Part shown: positions 1 through 6,345 of the stretch, piece by piece
How positions within the stretch are numbered: position 1 is the stretch's first letter
How the letters are laid out: the number at the start of each line of letters is the position of its first letter
Assembly: GCA_017614185.1 (NCBI GenBank)
Contig: JAGACI010000060.1
Coordinates: 1 to 9,839 of the forward strand
DNA: 9,839 nucleotides
Direction: 5' to 3'
DNA from: Lachnospiraceae bacterium
GTDB taxonomy: Bacteria; Bacillota_A; Clostridia; Lachnospirales; Lachnospiraceae
The notes under the pieces: model-generated
What the model saw: only the letters and a program-made list of their open reading frames with translations
Told to the model about the DNA's origin: nothing
Databases searched by the model: none
Made by a program: the position numbers and the translations under genes

Positions 1-16
1 CGGAAGGAAAATGCAT

Positions 17-835
17 ATGAAAGTTAAGGAACTTATCGAAGAGATAATTGTAAAAAGCGGAAGCCCGAGATTTGAATATGATAAAACCTGTGATCACCTT
101 ATGATTGGCGATCCGGAGATGGAAGTTAACGGAATCGTTACGACATTTATGGCCACGGTTGATGTCATAAGGAAGGCCAAAGAACTTGGTGCCAACATGA
201 TTATCACTCATGAGCCGACATGGTTTACAGGTCCTGACAAGGAAGACTGGCTTACAGATGATCCCGTGTATCTTGCCAAGAAGAAAATGATTGAAGATAT
301 GGGTATCGCCATCTGGAGATTCCACGATCATATGCATGCAGGTACTGAAGACGGAATTTATCGCGGCTTTGACGAGGAGTTTGGCTGGGAGAAGTACAGA
401 GAAAAAGAGGGACGCGGTTTTGGCGCTTCCTATGAGATTCCTGAGACTACACTTGAAGGTCTGGCACAGTTTTTCAAGGATAAGCTTCAGATGGATGTCA
501 TCCAGCTTGTCGGGAATCCTGAGATGAAAGTTAAAAGAGTGGGCGTTTTGGTAGGCGGCGGAAGCCTTGGACTTGGCGTTGAAAACATGCCCATGATTTA
601 TATGAAAGAGAAAAACATAGATGTCTGTGTCTGCGGAGATATCACAGAGTGGACACTTTCGGCATATGTAAGAGATGCCGCCCAACTTGGACTTGACAAA
701 GGCATGATCGTCCTTGGTCATGAGAGAAGTGAAGAGTGCGGAATGAAGCATCTTCCCAAGTGGCTTAAGAGCATTACAAAGGATATTCCCGTAACCTTTG
801 TCGATGCCGGCGAACCATTCACTTATCTTTCATAG
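17..835 (+). CDS. Nif3-like (DUF34) dinuclear metal centre protein, divergent
   Basis: A 272-residue protein of the Nif3/DUF34 family, whose members bind two metal ions and are probably hydrolases of unsettled substrate. The N-terminal half has the Nif3 layout: a strand and turn ending in ITHEPTWF (residues 63-70), where canonical members have HHPxxF, then a His/Asp-rich stretch FHDHMHAG (102-109). The C-terminal half has GHERSEECG (234-242), matching the closing His-x3-Glu metal motif (H235, E239). It is a compact form without the large central insertion seen in some relatives. Two in-frame ATGs exist, at 11 and 17. The second is preferred because GGAAGG at 2-7 then lies 9 nt away, against 3 nt for the first. 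It opens the visible part of the operon, and the next gene follows after 10 nt. The family call is fairly sure; the substrate is unknown, and the HE-for-HH change makes the usual metal geometry uncertain. Confidence 0.78.
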   Translation: MKVKELIEEIIVKSGSPRFEYDKTCDHLMIGDPEMEVNGIVTTFMATVDVIRKAKELGANMIITHEPTWFTGPDKEDWLTDDPVYLAKKKMIEDMGIAIWRFHDHMHAGTEDGIYRGFDEEFGWEKYREKEGRGFGASYEIPETTLEGLAQFFKDKLQMDVIQLVGNPEMKVKRVGVLVGGGSLGLGVENMPMIYMKEKNIDVCVCGDITEWTLSAYVRDAAQLGLDKGMIVLGHERSEECGMKHLPKWLKSITKDIPVTFVDAGEPFTYLS

Positions 836-845
836 GAGGATGGCC

Positions 846-1247
846 ATGAAAGAGATTCTTACTATAAACGTAAATTTAACGGATATTTTTGAAGTAAAAG
901 GGGCAGGCGCCGAGGCAGTAATGATTAACTTTGGCGGTGATGCGAAATCTGAGTATTTCGAGGGAGTTATTCTTCCCGGAGGGGTTGACACACAAAAGGA
1001 GTTTTATCCCGAAAGAAGAACATTGTCAGCAAGATACATTCTTGAGGGCAGGGATTTTAAGGGAGAGAAATGCCGGATCTTTATCGAGAATAACGGAACG
1101 GCAGATGAGAACAGACTTGTTCATGAGACAACCCCGAGAATCATTACTGATTCCAAAGCACTTTCGTTTATGGAGAGTGCCGAATTAAAAGGAACGCTTG
1201 AACCTAAAGAGGGTGGCGTTATCATACATATCTTTAATGTAGAGTGA
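846..1247 (+). CDS. DUF3237 (UPF0311) family protein
   Basis: A 133-residue protein recognised as DUF3237/UPF0311 by its overall pattern: a short N-terminal strand region, then YFEGVILPGGVDTQKEF (residues 37-53) with the characteristic G-x-I/L-x-P-G-G-x-D core, then the SARYILEG strand and a C-terminal strand near FNVE. The family is a small single-domain beta-barrel of unknown biochemical role, usually about 150 residues, so this one is slightly short. There is no signal peptide or membrane segment. The start at 846 is chosen because AGGAGG (834-839) sits 6 nt upstream; the in-frame ATG at 840 directly abuts that site. The gene lies 10 nt after the Nif3-like gene and 16 nt before an esterase, so it is co-transcribed with them. 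In this operon it may bind or modify the same small molecule, but nothing in the sequence proves an activity. Confidence 0.75.
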   Translation: MKEILTINVNLTDIFEVKGAGAEAVMINFGGDAKSEYFEGVILPGGVDTQKEFYPERRTLSARYILEGRDFKGEKCRIFIENNGTADENRLVHETTPRIITDSKALSFMESAELKGTLEPKEGGVIIHIFNVE

Positions 1248-1263
1248 GAGGAGATTTATTAAT

Positions 1264-2061
1264 ATGTCATATTTACAGGTAAGTTATTTTTCACCTTCTA
1301 TATGGAGACAGACCACATTTCACATGTGCCTTCCAAACGACGTACCCCCTGAAATGAGAGAGGGCAACAAATGCTATGACAGGCCGATGAAGACACTCAT
1401 GCTTCTTCACGGTTACTCGGGAAATACAAGAGACTGGACTTTGGGAAGCCTTATCAGTGATATTTCACTTAAGTATAATCTTGCAGTTATTATGCCTTCT
1501 GGCGATAACAGCTTTTATTTAAACGCTAAGGGATGCTGCTTTAAATATGCGGATTTCGTAGGCTTTGAGCTTATGGATTATGCAAGAAAGACCTTTGGCC
1601 TTTCAAAAGATGCCAGGGATACATTCATCGGCGGCCTTTCAATGGGCGGATTCGGAGCAATCCATGCAGGCCTTGAACATCCTGAAGTATATGGTAAGAT
1701 TTTCGGACTTTCATCCGCTCTTATTGTAAACGGACTTAAGGATATCAAGCCCGGGGTAAATGACGGAATTGCAGATTATGATTACTATTGCCATGTATTC
1801 GGCGACCTTGACAAGGTTAAAGAGACCGACAAAGATCCCGAGTTTATTGTTAAAGAGCGCCTTAAAAAGGGTGACAAGATTCAGCCTATCTATATGGCGT
1901 GCGGAAGCGAAGACTTCCTTATTGAGAATAACAGAGAGTTTAAGAAATTCCTTGAAAGCGAAGGTGTAAAGGTAGACTATCACGAAAGTGAAGGAATCCA
2001 TGACTGGATATTCTGGAACAAATATCTTGAGCCTGCCATCGAATGGGCATTAGAGGAGTAA
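1264..2061 (+). CDS. Alpha/beta-hydrolase serine esterase (EstA / esterase D type)
   Basis: A 265-residue carboxylesterase of the tributyrin-esterase/esterase D group, related to S-formylglutathione hydrolase and CE1 acetyl esterases. The fold markers are in order: LLHGYSGN (residues 47-54, oxyanion-hole strand), VIMPSGDNSFY (75-85), the nucleophile elbow GGLSMGG (123-129, Ser126), the acid in MACGSEDF (211-218, Asp217) and the base in EGIHDW (243-248, His246), so the triad is complete. The N-terminus reads SYFSPSIWRQTTFHMCLPND, typical of this group, and there is no signal peptide, so it acts in the cytoplasm. AGGAG at 1249-1253 lies 10 nt before the ATG. The kinase gene starts 4 nt after its stop. 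The likely role is removing acetyl or other short acyl groups from a substrate handled by the operon. The fold and triad are firm; the substrate is not. Confidence 0.88.
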   Translation: MSYLQVSYFSPSIWRQTTFHMCLPNDVPPEMREGNKCYDRPMKTLMLLHGYSGNTRDWTLGSLISDISLKYNLAVIMPSGDNSFYLNAKGCCFKYADFVGFELMDYARKTFGLSKDARDTFIGGLSMGGFGAIHAGLEHPEVYGKIFGLSSALIVNGLKDIKPGVNDGIADYDYYCHVFGDLDKVKETDKDPEFIVKERLKKGDKIQPIYMACGSEDFLIENNREFKKFLESEGVKVDYHESEGIHDWIFWNKYLEPAIEWALEE

Positions 2062-2065
2062 ACCT

Positions 2066-2980
2066 ATGTTACTTGAAAAACTTGAAAAAATTAAAAACTG
2101 GGAGCCGCCTATTATTGCAGGAGCAATTCCTCATGGCGATATGCCCGGCGACAAGGTGGAAATCAATGATGGTCATATCATGAAGGCCAACGTTATTTTC
2201 CCTGCGTTACTTGAGGAGATAAAAAAGACAGCCAAAGAAAACAAGACAGACAAGGTAGTTGTAACAGTCTGCGGAGGCTCAGGCGTAGGAAAGTCTGAGA
2301 CAGCTTCCCTTCTTGCCTTCTATTTAAGCGCTGCAGGTATAGGCTGCTATACGCTTTCGGGAGACAACTATCCTCACAGAATCCCCATGTATAACGATGC
2401 CGAGAGATTCAGAATTTTCAGAGAGTCCGGCATAAAGGGAATGCTTAAGGATGATACTTACACCAAGGAAAGAGGCAATCTTATAAGAGATTTTGCCTCA
2501 AAGGGTGAGGATGCTGATCCAAAGCTTTCAAAGAAATACACCTGGTATGAGTCATATCTTAAAGGCGGAAGAGAGGGTCTTAAGGGCTATCTTGGAACAC
2601 CGAATGAGATCGGATTTGAAGAAATAGAAGAAATCGTATCAAAGTTTAAATCGGGAGCGAACAAAATCTTCCTTAGAAGAATGGGAAGAACCGATACCGA
2701 GCTTTGGTATGACGAAGTTAACATGAAGGACGTGAACGTACTCATCATTGAGTGGACTCACGGTAACAGCGATTATTACGAGGGAGTGGACATACCTGTT
2801 TTCCTTTATTCCACACCCGAAGAAACTTTGGAACACAGACGGTTAAGAGCCAGAGACAAGGGAACGGATTCACCCTTTACCACAATGGTTCTTGAGATTG
2901 AGCAGGACTTGCTTATGGCTCAGTCTAAGAAAGCCAAAATAATAGTTTCCAAAAGCGGAGAAATAATAGATGAGTGTTAA
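2066..2980 (+). CDS. P-loop small-molecule kinase, uridine kinase/phosphoribulokinase-like, unassigned substrate
   Basis: A 304-residue protein with a clear Walker A motif, GGSGVGKS (residues 70-77), after the hydrophobic strand VVVTVC. A second strand ends in SGDNYPHR (98-105), the place where uridine kinase and phosphoribulokinase relatives have their Asp-containing substrate motif. The segment VNVLIIEWTHG (223-233) looks like the Walker B-like strand of such kinases (compare V-x-I-x-E-G). An Arg-rich run HRRLRARDKG (257-266) resembles the lid that contacts ATP phosphates. About 60 residues precede the P-loop and an insertion of roughly 80 residues separates the substrate and Walker B regions, which does not match any named kinase I recall. 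Automatic pipelines might label it uridine or adenylylsulfate kinase, without support for either. GAGGAG at 2053-2058 is 7 nt before the start; its end overlaps the phosphorylase gene by 11 nt, suggesting translational coupling. Confidence 0.72.
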   Translation: MLLEKLEKIKNWEPPIIAGAIPHGDMPGDKVEINDGHIMKANVIFPALLEEIKKTAKENKTDKVVVTVCGGSGVGKSETASLLAFYLSAAGIGCYTLSGDNYPHRIPMYNDAERFRIFRESGIKGMLKDDTYTKERGNLIRDFASKGEDADPKLSKKYTWYESYLKGGREGLKGYLGTPNEIGFEEIEEIVSKFKSGANKIFLRRMGRTDTELWYDEVNMKDVNVLIIEWTHGNSDYYEGVDIPVFLYSTPEETLEHRRLRARDKGTDSPFTTMVLEIEQDLLMAQSKKAKIIVSKSGEIIDEC

Positions 2981-4502
2981 GAACACCAAAACTGACAACG
3001 GACCTATGCTAAACTCTTACCCTGATAGCTTAGGCGGTACACTGGGAGATGTCGTTTCCTTTCTGCGAAAGCCCGAATTAGTCCGGGTCTTCTCTTCCTA
3101 CTACATTCTTCCCAGCCTGTACCATACGGATTTGGACAGAGGGTTTTCGGTTATCGATTACTCTCTGGAACAAACCCTGGCTACAGAGGAAGATTTAGAG
3201 AATTTAAAGAAACTTGGAATCAGTTTAAAACTTGATTTCATCTTAAACCATGCTTCGGTACAGTCGCCACAGTTTAAAGACCTCCTTGCCAAAGGTGAGA
3301 AGTCCGAATACAAGGACTTTTTCATCAACTGGAACAAGTTCTGGGACGGATGCGGCGACATGTGCGAGGAAGGTTACATCATACCTGAAGATAAGTACAT
3401 AAAGGATATGTTCTTCAGAAAGCCGGGCCTTCCGATTCTCATGGTCGATATGCCTGACGGTAAGAAGGTTCCTTACTGGAACACCTTCTACCAGGAGGTC
3501 AAGGAAACACCCGAGGGCCGCAAGTATCTGGGACAGATGGATCTAAACATCAAGTCGCCCCTTGTATGGGATTTTTACGATGATACTCTTAAAAAGATTG
3601 CATCCTACGGCGCAAGCATCGTAAGACTTGACGCTTTTGCATATGCACCAAAGGAACCCGGACTTAAGAACTTCTTAAATGAGCCCGGAACCTGGGAGCT
3701 CTTATCAAAGGTAAGAGAACTTGCGGATAAATATAACCTTGAGCTTCTGCCGGAAATTCACGCAAGTTATAACGAGAAAATTTACGAAGTTATTGCCGAT
3801 AAGGGATACATGACTTATGACTTCTTCCTTCCCGGCCTTATCATCGATGCTTTTGAAAGCGGAGATGGAACTACAATTATCGGATGGGCCAATGAGCTTA
3901 TCGATAAAAAGATAAGAACCGTCAACATGCTTGGATGTCACGACGGCATACCTCTTCTTGATCTTAAGGGTCTTATCCCCGAAGAGAGAATAGAGAAACT
4001 TATAAAGACTGTTGTCGACCGAGGAGGCTATGTAAAAGATTTACATGGCGCCAAGAACATGTACTATCAGGTTAATGCTACATATTACAGCGCTCTCGGT
4101 GAAGACGATAAGAGAATGCTTGCCGCTAGAGCACTCCAGCTGTTTATGCCCGGCAAACCTCAGATCTGGTATCTTGACCTTCTTGCAGGAAAGAATGATT
4201 ATGAGGCAGTAAAGAGAGCCGGAGCCGGCGGACATAAAGAGATAAACAGAACAAACTACACACTTGATAAAGCCATCGATGCTCTTTCAAAGAATGTCGT
4301 ATCAAGACAGCTTGAACTTTTGAAATTCAGAAACACATGCAGGGCATTTTCTTTTGACAGTAAGATTAATGCAAAGTGTGACGGAAAAGATATCTTTATT
4401 GAATGGAGTAATGAGGGCTCAGTCGCTACCCTTAAACTTGACCTTTCAAACTTTGAATTCCTTATTACAAGCAAGGATGAAATGGGAGAAGAGATAATAT
4501 GA
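2970..4502 (+). CDS. GH13_18 glucoside phosphorylase (sucrose / sucrose 6'-phosphate phosphorylase type)
   Basis: A 510-residue enzyme of glycoside hydrolase family 13 subfamily 18, which phosphorolyses alpha-glucosides to alpha-glucose-1-phosphate plus an acceptor. The N-terminal NSYPDSLGG (residues 15-23) is the subfamily signature. GH13 region I is LDFILNHAS (88-96), region II IVRLDAFAY (217-225, nucleophile Asp221), region III LLPEIH (259-264, acid/base Glu262) and region IV LGCHDG (321-326, stabiliser Asp325). The acceptor-loop pattern YYQVNATYYSAL (365-376) and AGKNDYE (406-412) are also sucrose-phosphorylase-like. Length is normal and there is no signal peptide, so the enzyme is cytoplasmic. 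FRKPGLP (149-155) and AGAGGHKEINR (417-427) look more like sucrose 6'-phosphate phosphorylases than Bifidobacterium sucrose phosphorylase, as far as I can align by memory. GGAG at 2957-2960 precedes the ATG by 9 nt. Glucosylglycerate, glucosylglycerol or another acceptor remains possible. Confidence 0.87.
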   Translation: MSVKNTKTDNGPMLNSYPDSLGGTLGDVVSFLRKPELVRVFSSYYILPSLYHTDLDRGFSVIDYSLEQTLATEEDLENLKKLGISLKLDFILNHASVQSPQFKDLLAKGEKSEYKDFFINWNKFWDGCGDMCEEGYIIPEDKYIKDMFFRKPGLPILMVDMPDGKKVPYWNTFYQEVKETPEGRKYLGQMDLNIKSPLVWDFYDDTLKKIASYGASIVRLDAFAYAPKEPGLKNFLNEPGTWELLSKVRELADKYNLELLPEIHASYNEKIYEVIADKGYMTYDFFLPGLIIDAFESGDGTTIIGWANELIDKKIRTVNMLGCHDGIPLLDLKGLIPEERIEKLIKTVVDRGGYVKDLHGAKNMYYQVNATYYSALGEDDKRMLAARALQLFMPGKPQIWYLDLLAGKNDYEAVKRAGAGGHKEINRTNYTLDKAIDALSKNVVSRQLELLKFRNTCRAFSFDSKINAKCDGKDIFIEWSNEGSVATLKLDLSNFEFLITSKDEMGEEII

Positions 4503-5602
4503 AGTACAACATAAACTTCCAGTCTCTGGCATTTGACAAAGTTCTGCCATATGATGGCGCAGTCGAATGCCTTGTCAAAAAAGATGATAAATACTTTTTG
4601 AGACTTAAGGCTCCGAATGCTGGGGAAGTAGTATTCCGGTATGAGGAGATTGACCATCCTTGTGTTAAGGATTCGGATGGAATCTGGAGCTGTGAGTACA
4701 CACCAGGGACTGCCATGAACTATGTTCAGCTTAAGGTTGACGGTGTGGAAGTAATAACTCCGATGCTTCCTGTATCATACGGTTACAGCAGACCCTATAA
4801 CTATGTGGAACTTGAAACGGGTGATGATTTCTATGCTGTTAAGGATGTTCCTCACGGAAGCTTAAGAAGAGAGTATTATCCCTCAAGCGTTACAGGCGAG
4901 TGGGAGAGCATAATGGTTTATACTCCCTTTGGCTATGACGATTCGAAGGAAGACTACCCCGTTCTTTATTTGCAGCACGGTCATGGTGAGAACGAGGTTG
5001 GATGGAGCGCAGCCGGTAAGGTTAACTTTATTATGGATAACCTTATTGCATCAGGAGAGGCGGTTCCCTTTGTAATCGTTATGAGTAACGGCATGGTTCA
5101 GACTCATAATGATTTGGGTGATAGAATAGTCGACTTCAGGCTCTTTGAAAAAGAGCTGGTTAAGGATATTATCCCCTTTGTGGAAGGTAAGTTCAGAGTA
5201 TCGAGAGAAAAGAGTAAAAGAGGAATGGCGGGACTTTCGATGGGTTCCCTTCAGACCTGTCTTACCGCATTTACCAATCCCGAGCTTTTTGATTACCTTG
5301 GCGTATTCAGCGGATTTGTCACTGATATAATTCAGGGAAGCGAGCTTGACAGACCTGACAGAGAAAAGAGTGACAATGCTCATCTTAAGATTCTTGATGA
5401 CGCAGATAAGTTTAACACTACATTTAAACTTTTCTTCAGATCCATGGCAACAGACGATCCTTTCTGGGAAAACTTTGTCCATGACGATAAGATGCTTGAA
5501 GAAAAGGGTATCGTTCAGGTTCGTAAAACCTACGAAGGAACTCACGATTGGAACACCTGGAGGCAGAGTTTTAGGGACTTTGCAAAACTTGTTTTTAAAT
5601 AA
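4499..5602 (+). CDS. Two-domain CE1-type esterase (enterochelin/feruloyl esterase-like)
   Basis: A 367-residue esterase. Residues 1 to about 105 form a beta-rich N-terminal domain like the CBM48/Ig-like module that precedes many CE1 and enterochelin-esterase-type hydrolases. The catalytic domain follows: SIMVYTPFGY (137-146), PVLYLQHGHG (154-163) with the oxyanion-hole strand, FVIVMSNG (191-198), the nucleophile elbow AGLSMGS (244-250, Ser247), a candidate acid in MATDDPF (316-322) and the base in EGTHDWNTW (346-354, His349). There is no signal peptide, although many CE1 xylan or feruloyl esterases are secreted, so it probably acts on an imported compound. Its ATG overlaps the phosphorylase stop as ATGA, which indicates translational coupling, and GGGAG at 4484-4488 lies 10 nt upstream. 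It is the last gene of the operon. No GC-rich terminator hairpin follows; only AT-rich sequence precedes the next promoter. Confidence 0.84.
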   Translation: MKYNINFQSLAFDKVLPYDGAVECLVKKDDKYFLRLKAPNAGEVVFRYEEIDHPCVKDSDGIWSCEYTPGTAMNYVQLKVDGVEVITPMLPVSYGYSRPYNYVELETGDDFYAVKDVPHGSLRREYYPSSVTGEWESIMVYTPFGYDDSKEDYPVLYLQHGHGENEVGWSAAGKVNFIMDNLIASGEAVPFVIVMSNGMVQTHNDLGDRIVDFRLFEKELVKDIIPFVEGKFRVSREKSKRGMAGLSMGSLQTCLTAFTNPELFDYLGVFSGFVTDIIQGSELDRPDREKSDNAHLKILDDADKFNTTFKLFFRSMATDDPFWENFVHDDKMLEEKGIVQVRKTYEGTHDWNTWRQSFRDFAKLVFK

Positions 5603-5625
5603 TTAAAATATTTTCAAAAAAACTA

Positions 5626-5656
5626 TTGACCTTCCACATTGTGGAAGGTTTAATTT
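5626..5656 (+). promoter_or_regulatory. MerR-type promoter with 19-bp spacer
   Basis: A -35 element TTGACC (5626-5631) and a -10 element TAATTT (5651-5656) are separated by 19 bp, the lengthened spacer typical of promoters activated by MerR-family proteins through DNA untwisting. The order TTGACC, TTCC, GGAAGG, TTTAA is strikingly like the enterobacterial copA promoter controlled by CueR. The MerR gene itself begins about 40 nt downstream, so the expected circuit is autoregulation of the merR-ybjQ pair. The -10 is weak by itself, as usual for activator-dependent promoters. Confidence 0.85.
5629..5649. promoter_or_regulatory. MerR operator: perfect inverted repeat
   Basis: ACCTTCCACA (5629-5638) and TGTGGAAGGT (5640-5649) are exact reverse complements around a single T, giving a 21-bp perfect dyad. 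It fills the spacer between the -35 and -10 elements, the position bound by MerR dimers. The ACCTTCC half-site is the common MerR-family half-site. The likely ligand is the MerR protein encoded directly downstream. Confidence 0.85.
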
Positions 5657-5697
5657 TATTGTATCGAAAGGCCAATCGAGGAGATGTACACAGTAAC

Positions 5698-6345
5698 ATG
5701 AAGATTAATCAGGTCGAAGAACTGGTTGACATTACCAAGAAAAACATAAGGTTTTATGAAGACCAGGGATTACTTAATCCAAAGCGTAATCCGGAGAACG
5801 GATACAGGGAATACTCACTTGAAGATACCGAAGAACTTTTCAAAATCAAACTTCTTAGAAAACTCTCAATCCCGATAGAAGATATTAAGAAAGTTCAGAG
5901 GAAGGAGCTAACCTTATCGGATTGCTTTTCAAAACAGGTAACCAGGATGGAAAGTGAGATTAAATCCATGGAAACTGCCCTGGAGTTTTGTAAGAGCATG
6001 TCGGATCAGACTGAAGATTATGAGAATCTGAATGCTTCCAAGTATTTGGATGAAATCCGAAAACTTGAAGAAGGAGGCGAAAGATTTATGGATATCAGAA
6101 ATAATGATGTCAAGAAGAAAAAGAACGGAGCTTTAATCGCGGCTATAGTTTTTTGCGCGATTGTATTGTTTTTTGTCGGTATGGTAGTGATAGCCGGAGG
6201 TAATGAAGGAGATACAGAAGCAATACCTGCAATTATTATTATGGGTACAGTCGGCATTGCATTTATAGTCGGTTGTATAATAGCTTTGATTCAAAGATTT
6301 AAGGAACTTGAAGGAGGAGAAGAAGATGAAGCTAGTAAGTATTGA
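5698..6345 (+). CDS. MerR-family regulator with C-terminal transmembrane domain
   Basis: A 215-residue protein. Residues 1-70 are a MerR winged helix: MKINQVEELVDITKKNIRFY (1-20) is the helix-turn-helix, followed by EDQGLL (21-26), NGYREYS (34-40) and the second helical pair LFKIKLLRKLSIPIEDIKKV (48-67). A dimerisation coiled coil spans about 75-105. After a Lys-rich linker (138-142) come two predicted membrane helices, about 144-167 and 176-199, and then an acidic tail. Most MerR proteins are soluble, so this is a membrane-anchored version that may sense an envelope signal. Cys76 and Cys98 lie roughly where metal sensors keep ligands, but no full metal site is visible. The ATG at 5698 gives the standard MerR N-terminus; GAGGAG at 5678-5683 is rather far (14 nt), so translation may be modest. 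The last 20 nt overlap the next gene. Confidence 0.88.
   Translation: MKINQVEELVDITKKNIRFYEDQGLLNPKRNPENGYREYSLEDTEELFKIKLLRKLSIPIEDIKKVQRKELTLSDCFSKQVTRMESEIKSMETALEFCKSMSDQTEDYENLNASKYLDEIRKLEEGGERFMDIRNNDVKKKKNGALIAAIVFCAIVLFFVGMVVIAGGNEGDTEAIPAIIIMGTVGIAFIVGCIIALIQRFKELEGGEEDEASKY

Noticed and set aside
798..845. An upstream start that would lengthen the DUF3237 protein by 16 residues and overlap the Nif3-like gene.
   Set aside because: AGGAGG at 834-839 is correctly placed for the ATG at 846, and the extra residues are out-of-frame Nif3 coding sequence.
1711..2001. A 96-codon open frame on the - strand inside the first esterase gene.
   Set aside because: It is entirely antisense to conserved catalytic sequence and has no family resemblance.
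5051..5545. A 164-codon open frame on the - strand inside the second esterase gene.
   Set aside because: It lies fully antisense to a gene with complete esterase motifs, shows no recognisable domain and is low-complexity in character; it is a codon-bias shadow.
5603..5625. A possible terminator after the second esterase (AAAATATTTT dyad and an A-run).
   Set aside because: The dyad has only A-T pairs, with no GC core and no proper U-tract; it is ordinary AT-rich intergenic sequence.
5626..5697. A TTG start at 5626 that would add 24 residues to the MerR protein.
   Set aside because: This TTG is the -35 element of the promoter, and the extension would translate the operator. The ATG at 5698 gives the normal MerR N-terminus.
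5684..5701. A five-codon mini-ORF just before the MerR start, ending over its ATG.
   Set aside because: Its ATG directly touches the GAGGAG ribosome site with no spacing, so initiation there is unlikely. Peptides this short occur by chance.
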